Assembly: GCA_030595925.1 (NCBI GenBank)
Contig: JAUVLC010000064.1
Span: 1 to 13,816, forward strand
Origin: Clostridia bacterium
GTDB lineage: Bacteria > CBDUZB01 > JAGLHV01
Reading direction: 5' to 3'
Length of the DNA stretch: 13,816 bases
Shown here in pieces: positions 1 through 8,075 of the stretch. Under the pieces are notes generated by a model. The model worked only from the letters and a program-made list of their open reading frames with translations. It was not told the DNA's origin and did not search any database. Position 1 is the first letter of the stretch, and each line of letters opens with the position of its first letter. Made by a program: the position numbers and the translations under genes.

Positions 1-666
1 AGGAAAATCCGGCCCTTTGATTATTTTGTTTAATTCTGTTATTTCAATAGAAGGATTATCAATGAGAGCAAATAAGCCATCTATTATTTCCGCTAAATTA
101 TGTGGAGGTATATTTGTGGCCATTCCTACGGCAATCCCGGAAGAGCCGTTTACCAGAAGGTTGGGAAATGCGCTGGGAAGGACCAATGGTTCCTGGCGGG
201 TATTATCAAAATTTGGAGTGAAATCTACCGTTTCTTTATCAATATCGGATAATAATTCGGCCGCCAATTCGGTTAAGCGTGCTTCGGTATAACGATATGC
301 GGCAGCAGAGTCCCCGTCTATAGAACCGAAGTTTCCTTGTCCGTCGATTAAAGGGTGTCGCATAGAAAAAACCTGTACCAGTCTAACCATTGTGTCATAA
401 ACAGCAGTGTCACCGTGAGGATGATATTTTCCTAATACATCCCCGACTACGGCAGCGGATTTTTTATAAGGCCGGTTATGAGACAGCCCCATCTCTTTCA
501 TAGCAAATAAAATACGTCGATGTACCGGTTTTAAACCGTCTCTGACATCAGGTAATGCTCTGCCAACGATTACACTCATTGCATAATCAATATAAGACTT
601 TTTCATTTCATCTTCAATTGTGCAGGGAAAGACTTTCCCTATATTTGTTTTTGTGTTCTCACTCAT
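1..666 (-). CDS. gyrA: DNA gyrase subunit A, N-terminal part (runs off left edge)
   Basis: Reading the minus strand from the ATG at 666-664 gives 222 codons with no stop, continuing past position 1. GyrA is the breakage-reunion subunit of the type IIA topoisomerase that supercoils DNA in the cytoplasm. The translation matches GyrA almost end to end: [20 protein letters not shown] near residues 24-43, the helix-turn-helix segment [12 protein letters not shown] at 81-92, [21 protein letters not shown] at 108-128 with catalytic Tyr126 (E. coli Tyr122), and [20 protein letters not shown] further on. At the quinolone-determining positions it carries Thr87 (E. coli Ser83) and Asp91 (E. coli Asp87). 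Thr occurs naturally at the first site in some wild-type GyrAs, so it does not by itself indicate selected resistance. The start is set by AAAGGAG 6 bases upstream. The gene is divergent from the transporter at 851. Confidence 0.97.
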   Translation of the reverse strand, partial: MSENTKTNIGKVFPCTIEDEMKKSYIDYAMSVIVGRALPDVRDGLKPVHRRILFAMKEMGLSHNRPYKKSAAVVGDVLGKYHPHGDTAVYDTMVRLVQVFSMRHPLIDGQGNFGSIDGDSAAAYRYTEARLTELAAELLSDIDKETVDFTPNFDNTRQEPLVLPSAFPNLLVNGSSGIAVGMATNIPPHNLAEIIDGLFALIDNPSIEITELNKIIKGPDFP

Positions 667-712
667 GGATTCTCCTTTAACTCTTAGATATCAATTAGTA
701 ATAAATCACTCT

Positions 713-741
713 ATAATATAGTAAATTTTTAAAAATTTCAA
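713..741 (-). promoter_or_regulatory. Sigma70-type promoter for gyrA
   Basis: On the minus strand, TTGAAA (741-736) is followed by exactly 17 bases and then TATTAT (718-713). The spacer is very A/T-rich. The -10 lies about 47 bases upstream of the gyrA start codon, leaving a short leader that includes the AAAGGAG ribosome-binding site. Element quality and spacing are good, but the assignment rests on sequence match only. Confidence 0.65.
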
Positions 742-850
742 GTAAAAAATTAATAACAAAATATTTATCCGATGAGCATTTTAAATTGATAATTTAATAG
801 TTGCATTTTTTTAGATTTTGCTGTTGAAAAATTTAAAGGCAAAATGTATA

Positions 851-2134
851 ATGTTCTACATTATGGAAACAAGTATCGTAGTTTTATTTATTTTTGTCAT
901 CTCTTATCTCCTTTTTATGATTTTTCCTGCCAGAAGGATGCTTTGTGCCTTCCTTGGAACTTTTGCTTTACTCGTTTTCGGACAGATTAATTTAATCAAA
1001 GCGTTATCTTTTATCAATTGGAATATAATGGGAATTTTGATTGGAATGTTTTTTGTTGCTGACGCTTTTATGCTTTCCAATGTTCCGGCTTATTTAGCCG
1101 AATGGATTCTTTATAAATTTAAAAAAGCAGTATGGGGAATATTGGCAATTTGTTTTCTTACCGGGTTTATTTCTGCATTCGTAGAAAATGTGTCTACTTT
1201 TCTGGTAGTGGCACCAATTGCCCTTGCTTTATCTAAAAGAATTAAAATGAATCCGACTATTTTTTTGATTGCCCTGGCTGTATCCTCTAATCTCCAGGGA
1301 GCAGCAACCCTGACCGGAGATCCTCCCAGTATGCTTTTAGCCGGTTTTATGAATTTAACCTTTAGCGATTTCTTTTTTTATCAGGGAAAGGCGGGAATAT
1401 TTTTTGCTGTGCAAATCGGAGCAGTAATTTCTTTATTGGTTCTTTATTTCTTCTTCCGTAAAGAAAAACAGGAAGTTTCCATCCAGAGAAAAGAAAAAAT
1501 AGAAAGTTTGATTCCTACAATAATTCTGATAGGGGTAATTATTGTCCTTGCCTCTACTTCGTTTGTTCGTTTTAATTTTGAATATATTAACGGAACTATT
1601 TGTATGACAGGTGGTTTGTTGGCTTTGTTTTGGTTGATAAAGATTAAGAAAAAAACACTTTTTATTTCTTTGAAGGAACTGGATTGGCAAACCATGTTTT
1701 TCTTAATGGCTGTTTTTATTTTAGTGGGGGCATTAATAGAGGTGGGTTGGATGTCTGTTTTTGCCGATAAATTTTCAGAGGTAATAGGAACAAATCAGGT
1801 TTTGGGATACATAATTTTAATTGCTTTTTCGGTTTTTATGTCTGCTTTTATTGACAACATACCTTTCTTAGTGGCAATGTTACCTGTAGTGCAAACTATA
1901 ACTTTCAAAGGAGGATTTTCTTCCCCGCTTTTCTTTTTTGGCCTTTTGATCGGAGCAAGCCTGGGGGGCAATATTACACCTATCGGGGCTTCCGCTAATA
2001 TCGTTTCGGTAGGCTTATTAAAAAAGAATGGCTACTATATTTCTTTTTGGGATTTTGTTAAAGTAGGATTACCCTTTACTTTAGCCGCTGTTATTTCAGC
2101 TGCTTTGTTTAACTGGTGGTTGTGGATGGGATAG
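851..2134 (+). CDS. ArsB/NhaD-superfamily inner-membrane ion transporter
   Basis: A 427-residue, highly hydrophobic protein with about 11-12 predicted membrane helices. It has the two-fold repeated signature of the ArsB/NhaD (CitM-type) superfamily. Repeat 1 contains FVENVSTFLVVAPIALALS (about 110-128) and then SNLQGAATLTGDPPS (about 146-160). Repeat 2 contains AFIDNIPFLVAMLPVV (about 332-347) and SLGGNITPIGASANIVS (about 370-386). The length is normal for the family, whose members move Na+/H+, arsenite, citrate or other anions; the substrate here is not predictable. The frame is also open upstream to a TTG at 818. I chose ATG 851 because AAGG lies 11 bases before it and a weak promoter-like pair (TTGATA at 786, TAGATT at 812, 20-base spacer) would start transcription between 818 and 851. 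ATG 863 is another possibility. No partner gene reveals a role, and it is not obviously part of the glycosidase operon downstream. Confidence 0.85.
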   Translation: MFYIMETSIVVLFIFVISYLLFMIFPARRMLCAFLGTFALLVFGQINLIKALSFINWNIMGILIGMFFVADAFMLSNVPAYLAEWILYKFKKAVWGILAICFLTGFISAFVENVSTFLVVAPIALALSKRIKMNPTIFLIALAVSSNLQGAATLTGDPPSMLLAGFMNLTFSDFFFYQGKAGIFFAVQIGAVISLLVLYFFFRKEKQEVSIQRKEKIESLIPTIILIGVIIVLASTSFVRFNFEYINGTICMTGGLLALFWLIKIKKKTLFISLKELDWQTMFFLMAVFILVGALIEVGWMSVFADKFSEVIGTNQVLGYIILIAFSVFMSAFIDNIPFLVAMLPVVQTITFKGGFSSPLFFFGLLIGASLGGNITPIGASANIVSVGLLKKNGYYISFWDFVKVGLPFTLAAVISAALFNWWLWMG

Positions 2135-2185
2135 GTTTTTTGAAGTTACCGGCAAGAGAGGGTCTTATAAACAGGAAATATTGTA

Positions 2186-2214
2186 TTGACTTCCGGGTGT
2201 TTTTATGGTATAAA
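2186..2214 (+). promoter_or_regulatory. Sigma70-type promoter for the glycosidase operon
   Basis: TTGACT (2186-2191), a 17-base spacer, and TATAAA (2209-2214). This is the best -35/-10 pair in the gap after the transporter gene. A start near 2221 would give a leader of about 210 bases before the GTG at 2434, which is unusually long and contains the structured segment described next. Confidence 0.65.
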
Positions 2215-2245
2215 ATGTTTATATATAATGTCAGGAATGTTAAAA

Positions 2246-2333
2246 GGAGTAGAGTTTTGCAAAACAGACATTCTGTCTGGTTGCACTTGTAAATTGTGTC
2301 CCAGCTCTACTTTTGGTAGTTGCAGGTTTTTTT
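2246..2333 (+). promoter_or_regulatory. Structured 5' leader RNA candidate with U-tract
   Basis: Shortly after the promoter, AGTAGAG (2248-2254) pairs with CTCTACT (2305-2311), extendable by one G-U pair at 2255/2304. Inside it is a hairpin: CAGACA (2265-2270), loop TTC, TGTCTG (2274-2279), extended across a small bulge by GCAA (2259-2262) with TTGC (2281-2284). A run of seven T lies at 2327-2333, and a weaker alternative stem (CTAC 2307-2310 with GTAG 2316-2319) sits before it. This could be a riboswitch-like or attenuator leader, or a small RNA. It does not match any riboswitch consensus I can recall. The pairing is visible, but conservation is untested. Confidence 0.4.
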
Positions 2334-2340
2334 CCAAATC

Positions 2341-2366
2341 CTCCGCCTGAGGCGGATGAGGCGGAG
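2341..2366. repeat. GC-rich intergenic palindrome in the leader
   Basis: CTCCGCCT (2341-2348) is an exact inverted repeat of AGGCGGAG (2359-2366), and an inner TCCGCC/GGCGGA pairing is also possible. It is strikingly GC-rich against AT-rich surroundings. It sits between a GTAGTTGC at 2316-2323 and a GCAAC at 2374-2378, echoing the GTAGTTGCC/GGCAACTAC ends of other elements in this window. It may be a degenerate inserted repeat. In the transcript it would form a stable hairpin upstream of the ribosome-binding site. Confidence 0.5.
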
Positions 2367-2433
2367 CGGGTAGGCAACAAAGTAAAAAAGCTATTTTGTA
2401 GAAGTTTGTAAAGATAGAAAAAAGGAGGCCAAA

Positions 2434-4317
2434 GTGAAAAGAATTATAATAACGACAATTGTCGGATTAATAGTAGGCAGTTTTTATTTGCCGGCAAATC
2501 TTACAGGAAAACAATCATTTATTTTGTCCGATCCGGGAAAAGAAAAGATAGTTAATTATGAAAAATATGGAGAGTTTGAAAAAGTAGGGACCCCTGGGTA
2601 CAAATATAAAATTACCGATAGAAAGGGTTTGGCCGCGGCGATAGGAGAGGGAATTTATCCAAATAACGATATAGTAAAAAATATACAATATCAGGAAGCA
2701 AAACACAAAGGAAGGTTGGAAGGATCCCATTGGAAATTTATTGATACTGATGATTCTCAGCTTGATTTTTTTAAATGGGCTACAGCGTCGGAATTAGCAG
2801 GGGTGAAGCTTTTTTATACTGCTTTTGCTTTGCAGAAAGCAGGTCATTATGTGCAGGCGATAAAAGCTTATTATGCCATAATTATTCATTATCCCAAAAC
2901 GGTTACATGGACTCTTATGTGGCACACACCGATATATTTAGGGCCGTCAGCCATAGATGGGATTAACTGGATTTGTCGTCATCATCCGGAATTAGGGATG
3001 AAATTAGTAGGAACAAAAATTATCGTAAATAGTTTTGATGATGGTGATACGGATAATGATGTAATTATTACTGATCCGGGAAAAATTGTCAAATGTAAAC
3101 CTAAACATGTAGTACCAAAAAAGGTTAAGCTTAAAAAATCAAAAATTGTTAAGCGTATAGGAGGCGAAAGGGTTCAGTTGGTAAAGTACAAAAATGGCCA
3201 CTGGCAGTTGTTAGTAGAGGGGAAACCCTATATGATAAAAGGAATGGCTTATGGAGCAACCAAGATTGGTCAGAGTCCGGATAATATGAATTTGAAGGAT
3301 TGGATGCTTTGTGACTATAACAAAAACGGAAAGATTGATGGGGCTTATGATTCATGGGTAGATAAAAACGGAAACAACAAACAGGATGCGGATGAACCGG
3401 TGGTGGGAGATTTTCAATTATTAAAAGAAATGGGATGTAATACTATAAGAAATTATCATTCCGCAGCTAATAAGGAATTACTGCGGGAACTTTATGAAAA
3501 TTATGGAATTATGTCTTTAATGGGGGATTTTTTAGGTATGTATAGTGTGGGTTCCGGAGCGGGTTGGGAGGAAGGGACTGATTATAGTGATCCTAAACAG
3601 CGGGAAATGATGATTGAAGGGGTAAAAAAGATGGTGTTGGAATTTAAGGATGAACCTTATGTTCTTTTCTGGGTTCTGGGAAATGAAAATAATTATGGGG
3701 TAGCTAATAATAGCCAGAAAGACCCTGCTGTGTATTATAAATTTGTCAATGAAGTTGCCAAAATAATCCATCAGCTTGATCCCGAGCATCCGGTAGCAAT
3801 TTGTAACGGAGATTTGGGATATTTGAGTTATTTTGTTAAGCATTGCCCGGATGTGGATATTTTTGGCTGTAATTCCTATCGGGGGGACAAAGGATTTGGA
3901 AGCTTGTGGAGCGAAATAAAGGAACGTTGTGACCGGGCCGTATTCATTTCAGAATATGGGACATATTCTTATAAGCATAAAAAAAGCAAAGAGTTTGCCG
4001 AAAAAAAACAGGCGGATTATCACGCCGGTTGCTGGGAAGATATAACCTACAATCGAGCCGGTAGTGGGGTAGGTAATGCTTTGGGAGGAATAGTTTTCCA
4101 GTGGCTGGATGAATGGTGGAAGGCAGGGCATGCCAGTGAATTTTCTCCCAATAAGCAGGATATTTGGGGAGGAATGGATAAAAATTTTGATGAACCTTGT
4201 TCTCTGGATGAATGGTTGGGAATTTGTAGCCAGGGAGATGGAAGCAAAAGTCCTTTCTTACGTCAATTCCGTCAGGCTTATTATACCTATAAAGATTTAT
4301 GGAATGACAAAAAATAA
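2434..4317 (+). CDS. Exported GH2-like TIM-barrel glycosidase with N-terminal TPR-like domain and EF-hand-like loops (paralogue 1)
   Basis: A 627-residue protein starting at GTG 2434 behind a strong AAGGAGG (2422-2428, 5 bases away). Residues 1-25 form a signal peptide (basic start, then a hydrophobic core). Residues 30-220 form a domain shared with the next gene but otherwise unrecognised. It includes a TPR-like helix pair at about 122-154 (KLFYTAFALQKAGHYVQAIK and onward). A basic linker (221-245) leads to a clan GH-A barrel, about 250-625, opening with GKPYMIKGMAYG. The catalytic pair is visible: WVLGNENNYG with acid/base Glu418, and FISEYG with nucleophile Glu507. Between barrel elements are two acidic loops like EF-hand or thrombospondin type-3 sites: D294-x-N296-x-N298-G-K-I-D302 and D310-x-N312-x-N314-x-K-x-D318-x-D-E321. 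It probably hydrolyses or transfers beta-glycosides outside the cytoplasm; substrate unknown. GH5- or GH72-like assignment is possible within the same clan. Confidence 0.8.
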   Translation: MKRIIITTIVGLIVGSFYLPANLTGKQSFILSDPGKEKIVNYEKYGEFEKVGTPGYKYKITDRKGLAAAIGEGIYPNNDIVKNIQYQEAKHKGRLEGSHWKFIDTDDSQLDFFKWATASELAGVKLFYTAFALQKAGHYVQAIKAYYAIIIHYPKTVTWTLMWHTPIYLGPSAIDGINWICRHHPELGMKLVGTKIIVNSFDDGDTDNDVIITDPGKIVKCKPKHVVPKKVKLKKSKIVKRIGGERVQLVKYKNGHWQLLVEGKPYMIKGMAYGATKIGQSPDNMNLKDWMLCDYNKNGKIDGAYDSWVDKNGNNKQDADEPVVGDFQLLKEMGCNTIRNYHSAANKELLRELYENYGIMSLMGDFLGMYSVGSGAGWEEGTDYSDPKQREMMIEGVKKMVLEFKDEPYVLFWVLGNENNYGVANNSQKDPAVYYKFVNEVAKIIHQLDPEHPVAICNGDLGYLSYFVKHCPDVDIFGCNSYRGDKGFGSLWSEIKERCDRAVFISEYGTYSYKHKKSKEFAEKKQADYHAGCWEDITYNRAGSGVGNALGGIVFQWLDEWWKAGHASEFSPNKQDIWGGMDKNFDEPCSLDEWLGICSQGDGSKSPFLRQFRQAYYTYKDLWNDKK

Positions 4318-4447
4318 GGGGTGGTTTATCGATTTGCGATGTTATTACGGATAATCAATAACTGATAAATGCGGGATTTATTTATCCAAAAGGGGAAAGC
4401 CGTTAAATTTATTTTTTCAATAATTATAAAAAGAGGATAGAAGATAA

Positions 4448-6592
4448 ATGAAGGGATTATTAAAAAGAACAATTGGAATAATTATTTTTTGTTTATGTAT
4501 AGGGTCCATTGCTTGGGCGAAACCGGACTTTACCCTTTTTGATTCAGGGGCGGAAGGAATAGTTGATTATGCCCGATATGGAACGTTTGAGGGAATAGGA
4601 ACGGATAAATATAAGTATGTCATTAAAGATAAAAAGGGATTAGCCAAAGCAGTAGGAGAGGGGATTTATCCTAATAACAAAACTGTTTTGCAGGATTCAC
4701 AATACCAGAAGTTTCTCTCCGAAGGTAAATTGGAAGGTAGTCATTGGAGTTTTTTAGGAAGCAAGGCACAGGCTAATTTTTATAAGTGGACAACAGCCCC
4801 TGAAAGTCCCGCGGTTAAACTTTTTTATATTGCCCAGAATTTAGAAAGAGCAGGGCTTTATAAACAGGCAATAAAAGCCTATTATGCTCTTATAATTCAT
4901 TTTCCTCGTTCGGCTTCATGGGCGCAGGAAAAAACTTTTGTTTGGTATTTAGCTCCGGTAGCATTGGATTCTATTAAAGACATTTGTAAAAAACATCCGG
5001 AAGTGGAATTAAAGTTAGTGGAAGCTGAGATTAAGATAAAGACTCTTGATGATACGAAAGTGGGTAATGACCTTGTTACGGTTAATCCCGGAAAATTAAT
5101 TAAATATGCAAGGAAGCAAAGAGAAAAAGAAAAGGTTGAGAATGGAAAATTAGATGAAGGGACAGAAGGGGAAAAAAGAAAAAAGGGAAAAAAAGAAAGA
5201 AGAGTAGAAGTAAAAAAATTTACCAATGGACATTGGCAATTGAGAGTAAAAAGTAAACCGTATATTATCAAAGGAATAACCTATGGGTCTACCCCCGTAG
5301 GACAGAGTGCTGAATTGGGAACGCAGGAAGATTGGACTTTAATGGACCATAACAAAAACGGAAAAATTGACGGGCCTTACGACTCATGGGTGGATAAAAA
5401 CAAAAATAATGAAAAAGATGAAGATGAAAATATAGTGGGTGATTTCCAATTATTGAAAGAAATGGGTTGTAATACTATCCGCATTTATCATAGTGCCGGA
5501 AACAAAAAACTATTACGAAAATTATATAAAGATTTTGGTATAATGTGCCTTATGGGTGATTTTATGGGAATGTATGGGGTTGGTTCCCGTCGGGGATTTA
5601 CTGATTATACTAATCCGGAACAATGTACGGATATTCTATATAGTCTTGAAAAAAAGGTTTTGGAATTTAAAGATGAGCCGTATCTTTTACTTTGGGTTTT
5701 AGGAAATGAAAATAATTATGGTGTAGGAAATAATTACAAAGATAACCCAACCGCTTATTATCAGTTTGTTAATCAAGCGGCGGAAATGATTCACCGTCTG
5801 GATTCGGAGCATCCGGTGGCAGTTTGTATGGGGGATGAAGGAGATTTGGATCTTTTTGCGGCTCATTGTCCGGCAGTGGACATTTTTGGCTGTAATGCCT
5901 ATCGGGGAGCACGGGGTTTTGGAGGTTTATGGGAAAGAGTCAAGGAGATATGTGATAAGCCGGTGATAATTACTGAATATGGCTGTCCATCTTATTATGA
6001 GGGGAAAAAACAAGATTTTGCTGAGAAAGAACAAGCGAAGTATCTTGCTGGATGTTGGGAAGATATAGTGCTTAATTTAGCCGGTAGTGAGGCAGGAAAT
6101 GCGTTGGGGGGTGTGCTTTATGAATGGATTGACGAATGGTGGTTGAGCGGAACCGGTTATGACCCGAAGGTACACGATACTGCTTCCCGGTCAAGCGGTC
6201 CGTTTCCTGATGGATGGGGACATTCGGAATGGTTTGGTATTTCCAGTCAAGGGGATGGGACCAAAAGTCCTTTTATGCGGCAGTTAAGAGAAACTTATTA
6301 TGTGTATAAAAAACTTTGGAATGAAAAAATAGACAATTATTCAGCAGATGAAAATAAAAAAATTTTAAAAGATTTAAGCGAAAACAATATTTTAAAACAA
6401 AAAAATAAAATTATTCAAAAAAATGAAATTATTCAAAAAACTGATTTAATTAATATAGTAGAAGAAACGAAAAAGGATGAGAATGATTCCCGTCTTTTTC
6501 CCAACAAAGTAAAGGTATTAATCTTTCCTTTATTAGGAATTCAGGTATTACTCGTTTTTAAACTCCTCAAAAAAAATGAAAAAGAGGGATAA
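4448..6592 (+). CDS. Membrane-anchored GH2-like TIM-barrel glycosidase with EF-hand-like loops (paralogue 2)
   Basis: A 714-residue paralogue of the preceding protein along its whole length, probably a tandem duplication. The 130-base gap before it holds GAGGA (4433-4437) as ribosome-binding site. The signal peptide ends at about AWA|KP (residue 24). The shared N-terminal domain covers 28-220 with a TPR-like segment at about 122-155 (LFYIAQNLERAGLYKQAIK). A lysine/glutamate-rich linker (about 221-256) is longer than in paralogue 1. The barrel (about 258-625) carries acid/base Glu421 in WVLGNENNYG and nucleophile Glu510 in IITEYG, plus acidic loops D300-x-N302-x-N304-G-K-I-D308 and D316 to E327. 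Unlike paralogue 1, it continues into an Asn/Lys-rich tail with repeated IIQK units (655-664) and a C-terminal hydrophobic helix (about 688-707) followed by KLLKK. This would tether it to a membrane with the enzyme on the outer face. No sortase-type motif was recognised. The stop overlaps the next start by one base (TAATG), implying co-translation. Confidence 0.82.
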   Translation: MKGLLKRTIGIIIFCLCIGSIAWAKPDFTLFDSGAEGIVDYARYGTFEGIGTDKYKYVIKDKKGLAKAVGEGIYPNNKTVLQDSQYQKFLSEGKLEGSHWSFLGSKAQANFYKWTTAPESPAVKLFYIAQNLERAGLYKQAIKAYYALIIHFPRSASWAQEKTFVWYLAPVALDSIKDICKKHPEVELKLVEAEIKIKTLDDTKVGNDLVTVNPGKLIKYARKQREKEKVENGKLDEGTEGEKRKKGKKERRVEVKKFTNGHWQLRVKSKPYIIKGITYGSTPVGQSAELGTQEDWTLMDHNKNGKIDGPYDSWVDKNKNNEKDEDENIVGDFQLLKEMGCNTIRIYHSAGNKKLLRKLYKDFGIMCLMGDFMGMYGVGSRRGFTDYTNPEQCTDILYSLEKKVLEFKDEPYLLLWVLGNENNYGVGNNYKDNPTAYYQFVNQAAEMIHRLDSEHPVAVCMGDEGDLDLFAAHCPAVDIFGCNAYRGARGFGGLWERVKEICDKPVIITEYGCPSYYEGKKQDFAEKEQAKYLAGCWEDIVLNLAGSEAGNALGGVLYEWIDEWWLSGTGYDPKVHDTASRSSGPFPDGWGHSEWFGISSQGDGTKSPFMRQLRETYYVYKKLWNEKIDNYSADENKKILKDLSENNILKQKNKIIQKNEIIQKTDLINIVEETKKDENDSRLFPNKVKVLIFPLLGIQVLLVFKLLKKNEKEG

Positions 6593-8061
6593 TGAAGAAA
6601 GTTGTTGCTATTATTTCATTTTTAATCATTAGTCTTTGTTGTTCGGCTATATGCAAAGCTACTGAAGTAAAAGTTAGCGGTCGGCAGCTTTTAGTGGATG
6701 ATGTTCCTTTTACCGTAAAAGGTGTTTGTTTTGGTTCTACCCCGGTAGGAAAGGGTTGGTATCCCCAGTATGATTGGAGTAAGGATCCTGATTTATACAA
6801 CGTTGATTTTCCCCTAATAAAGGCAATGGGTGGTAATACCATCAGAATTTATGATTCTCCTACCGAGATAGCCGCATTGGATGCTGCTTATGATAATGGG
6901 ATATATGTGATAATGACTTTGAAGGTTGCTCAATTAGACTTTGGTATACCATCAGTACGGGAGGAGGTAGAAGAAAATTTTAAAAATATGGTTAATCAAT
7001 GGAAAGGTCATCCGGCAATATTAATGTGGTGTTTGGGGAATGAACAAAATGCCTCATGGAATCATGTTGGTGATATTAAGGATTGGTATAGTTTAGTTAA
7101 TGAATGTGCTCAGACCAGTCATGAGTTGGAAGAAGGTAATTTTCATCCGGTAACTACGGGTAATTGGAAATTAGATAATATAGGAGACCATTATTTTTTA
7201 GCTCATGATGACGATATGCCTTATTTAGATGTTTGGTCGGCACAGATATATGAGGGGAGTTCTTTCTTTGCGACATTTTCAGATTATACCCCAAAAAGCA
7301 CAAAACCGCTTTGTATTACCGAGTATGGATGTGATAGCTGGGATGCGGTAAAAAATAAACCAAACGAGGGTGCTCAGGCAGAGGTTTTTTGTAATCTCTG
7401 GACCCAGATAGAACAAAACCTTTCTACATTTGATAGTAATAGAGTGTGTATAGGGGGAACATTACATATGTGGGCTGATGACTGGTGTAGGAATCAAAGC
7501 GGGAGTCCGGATTGGACGCATGATACAACTCCCACTGACGATCCTTTACATAATCTCTATGATTCTTACAATCCTACTGGAGGTTTAATTAAAAATTGGA
7601 ATGAGGAATGGTGTGGTGTGGTAAGTATTTTTCCTAATACTTACGACAAAATACCCAAGAAATCATATTATGCATTAAGGAAACTCTGGACAGGCGAAGA
7701 TTATCTGGAAGAGACTCCTTTGTTTGTAAGAGGAGTAAAAAATTATGCTAATCCGTTTAGTCCGTACCGGGGAAATACAAGAATAGAATTTACCTTAAAT
7801 CGGCTCTCCGATATAAAAATAGAAATATATGACATTGCCGGTAAACGGGTTTGTTCCTGGGCAGAGGTAGAGAGTAATGTAATATCCCGGATATATTGGA
7901 ATGGACTACATACCGAAATTACTTATCAGATATACTGGGACGGACGGGATAAAGATAACCGGGTAGTGGCTAATGGGGTATATGTTTGCCGGATAAAAGC
8001 TAAAGTAAAAAATGAAAATCTTACTGAAGTAAAATATCGCCGGATTATGGTGTTAAAGTAA
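6592..8061 (+). CDS. Exported GH2-like TIM-barrel glycosidase with C-terminal FlgD-like Ig domain
   Basis: A 489-residue protein starting one base inside the previous stop, with AGAGGG 3 bases upstream. Residues 1-23 form a signal peptide. The barrel starts directly with VDDVPFTVKGVCFGSTPVG (35-53) and contains GGNTIRIYDS (80-89). The acid/base is Glu151 in WCLGNEQN and the nucleophile Glu244 in CITEYG. It lacks the large N-terminal domain and the acidic EF-hand-like loops of its two neighbours, having instead a short aromatic loop (GWYPQYDW). From about 380 it has a FlgD-like Ig domain: NYANPFSPYRG, IKIEIYDIAGKRV, YWDGRDKDNRVVANGVYVCRI, ending YRRIMVLK. Such domains are common C-terminal modules of exported proteins in FCB-type bacteria and resemble type IX sorting domains. 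A role as a sorting or attachment signal is inference, supported by the PorV-like gene next door. It is the last gene before a 600-base repeat-rich gap. Confidence 0.82.
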   Translation: MKKVVAIISFLIISLCCSAICKATEVKVSGRQLLVDDVPFTVKGVCFGSTPVGKGWYPQYDWSKDPDLYNVDFPLIKAMGGNTIRIYDSPTEIAALDAAYDNGIYVIMTLKVAQLDFGIPSVREEVEENFKNMVNQWKGHPAILMWCLGNEQNASWNHVGDIKDWYSLVNECAQTSHELEEGNFHPVTTGNWKLDNIGDHYFLAHDDDMPYLDVWSAQIYEGSSFFATFSDYTPKSTKPLCITEYGCDSWDAVKNKPNEGAQAEVFCNLWTQIEQNLSTFDSNRVCIGGTLHMWADDWCRNQSGSPDWTHDTTPTDDPLHNLYDSYNPTGGLIKNWNEEWCGVVSIFPNTYDKIPKKSYYALRKLWTGEDYLEETPLFVRGVKNYANPFSPYRGNTRIEFTLNRLSDIKIEIYDIAGKRVCSWAEVESNVISRIYWNGLHTEITYQIYWDGRDKDNRVVANGVYVCRIKAKVKNENLTEVKYRRIMVLK

Positions 8062-8075
8062 ACTTATAGAAAAAA

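Noticed and set aside
17-292. A 91-codon plus-strand frame at the left edge
   Set aside because: It lies wholly antisense to gyrA, which is certain from its conserved motifs.
2241-2333. Known riboswitch classes (c-di-GMP, preQ1, SAM, fluoride) for the leader stem
   Set aside because: None of the consensus core sequences I know for these classes can be found in the loop or junction; only generic pairing is visible.
4365-4390. Hairpin GATAAAT / ATTTATTTATC between the two large glycosidase genes
   Set aside because: It is A/T-rich, weak and needs unpaired insertions, with no T-run. It is insufficient to call a terminator or regulator.
4897-5271. A 124-codon minus-strand frame rich in Ser/Phe
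   Set aside because: It is the antisense shadow of the lysine/glutamate-rich linker of the second glycosidase; complementing AAA/GAA runs gives TTT/TTC runs.
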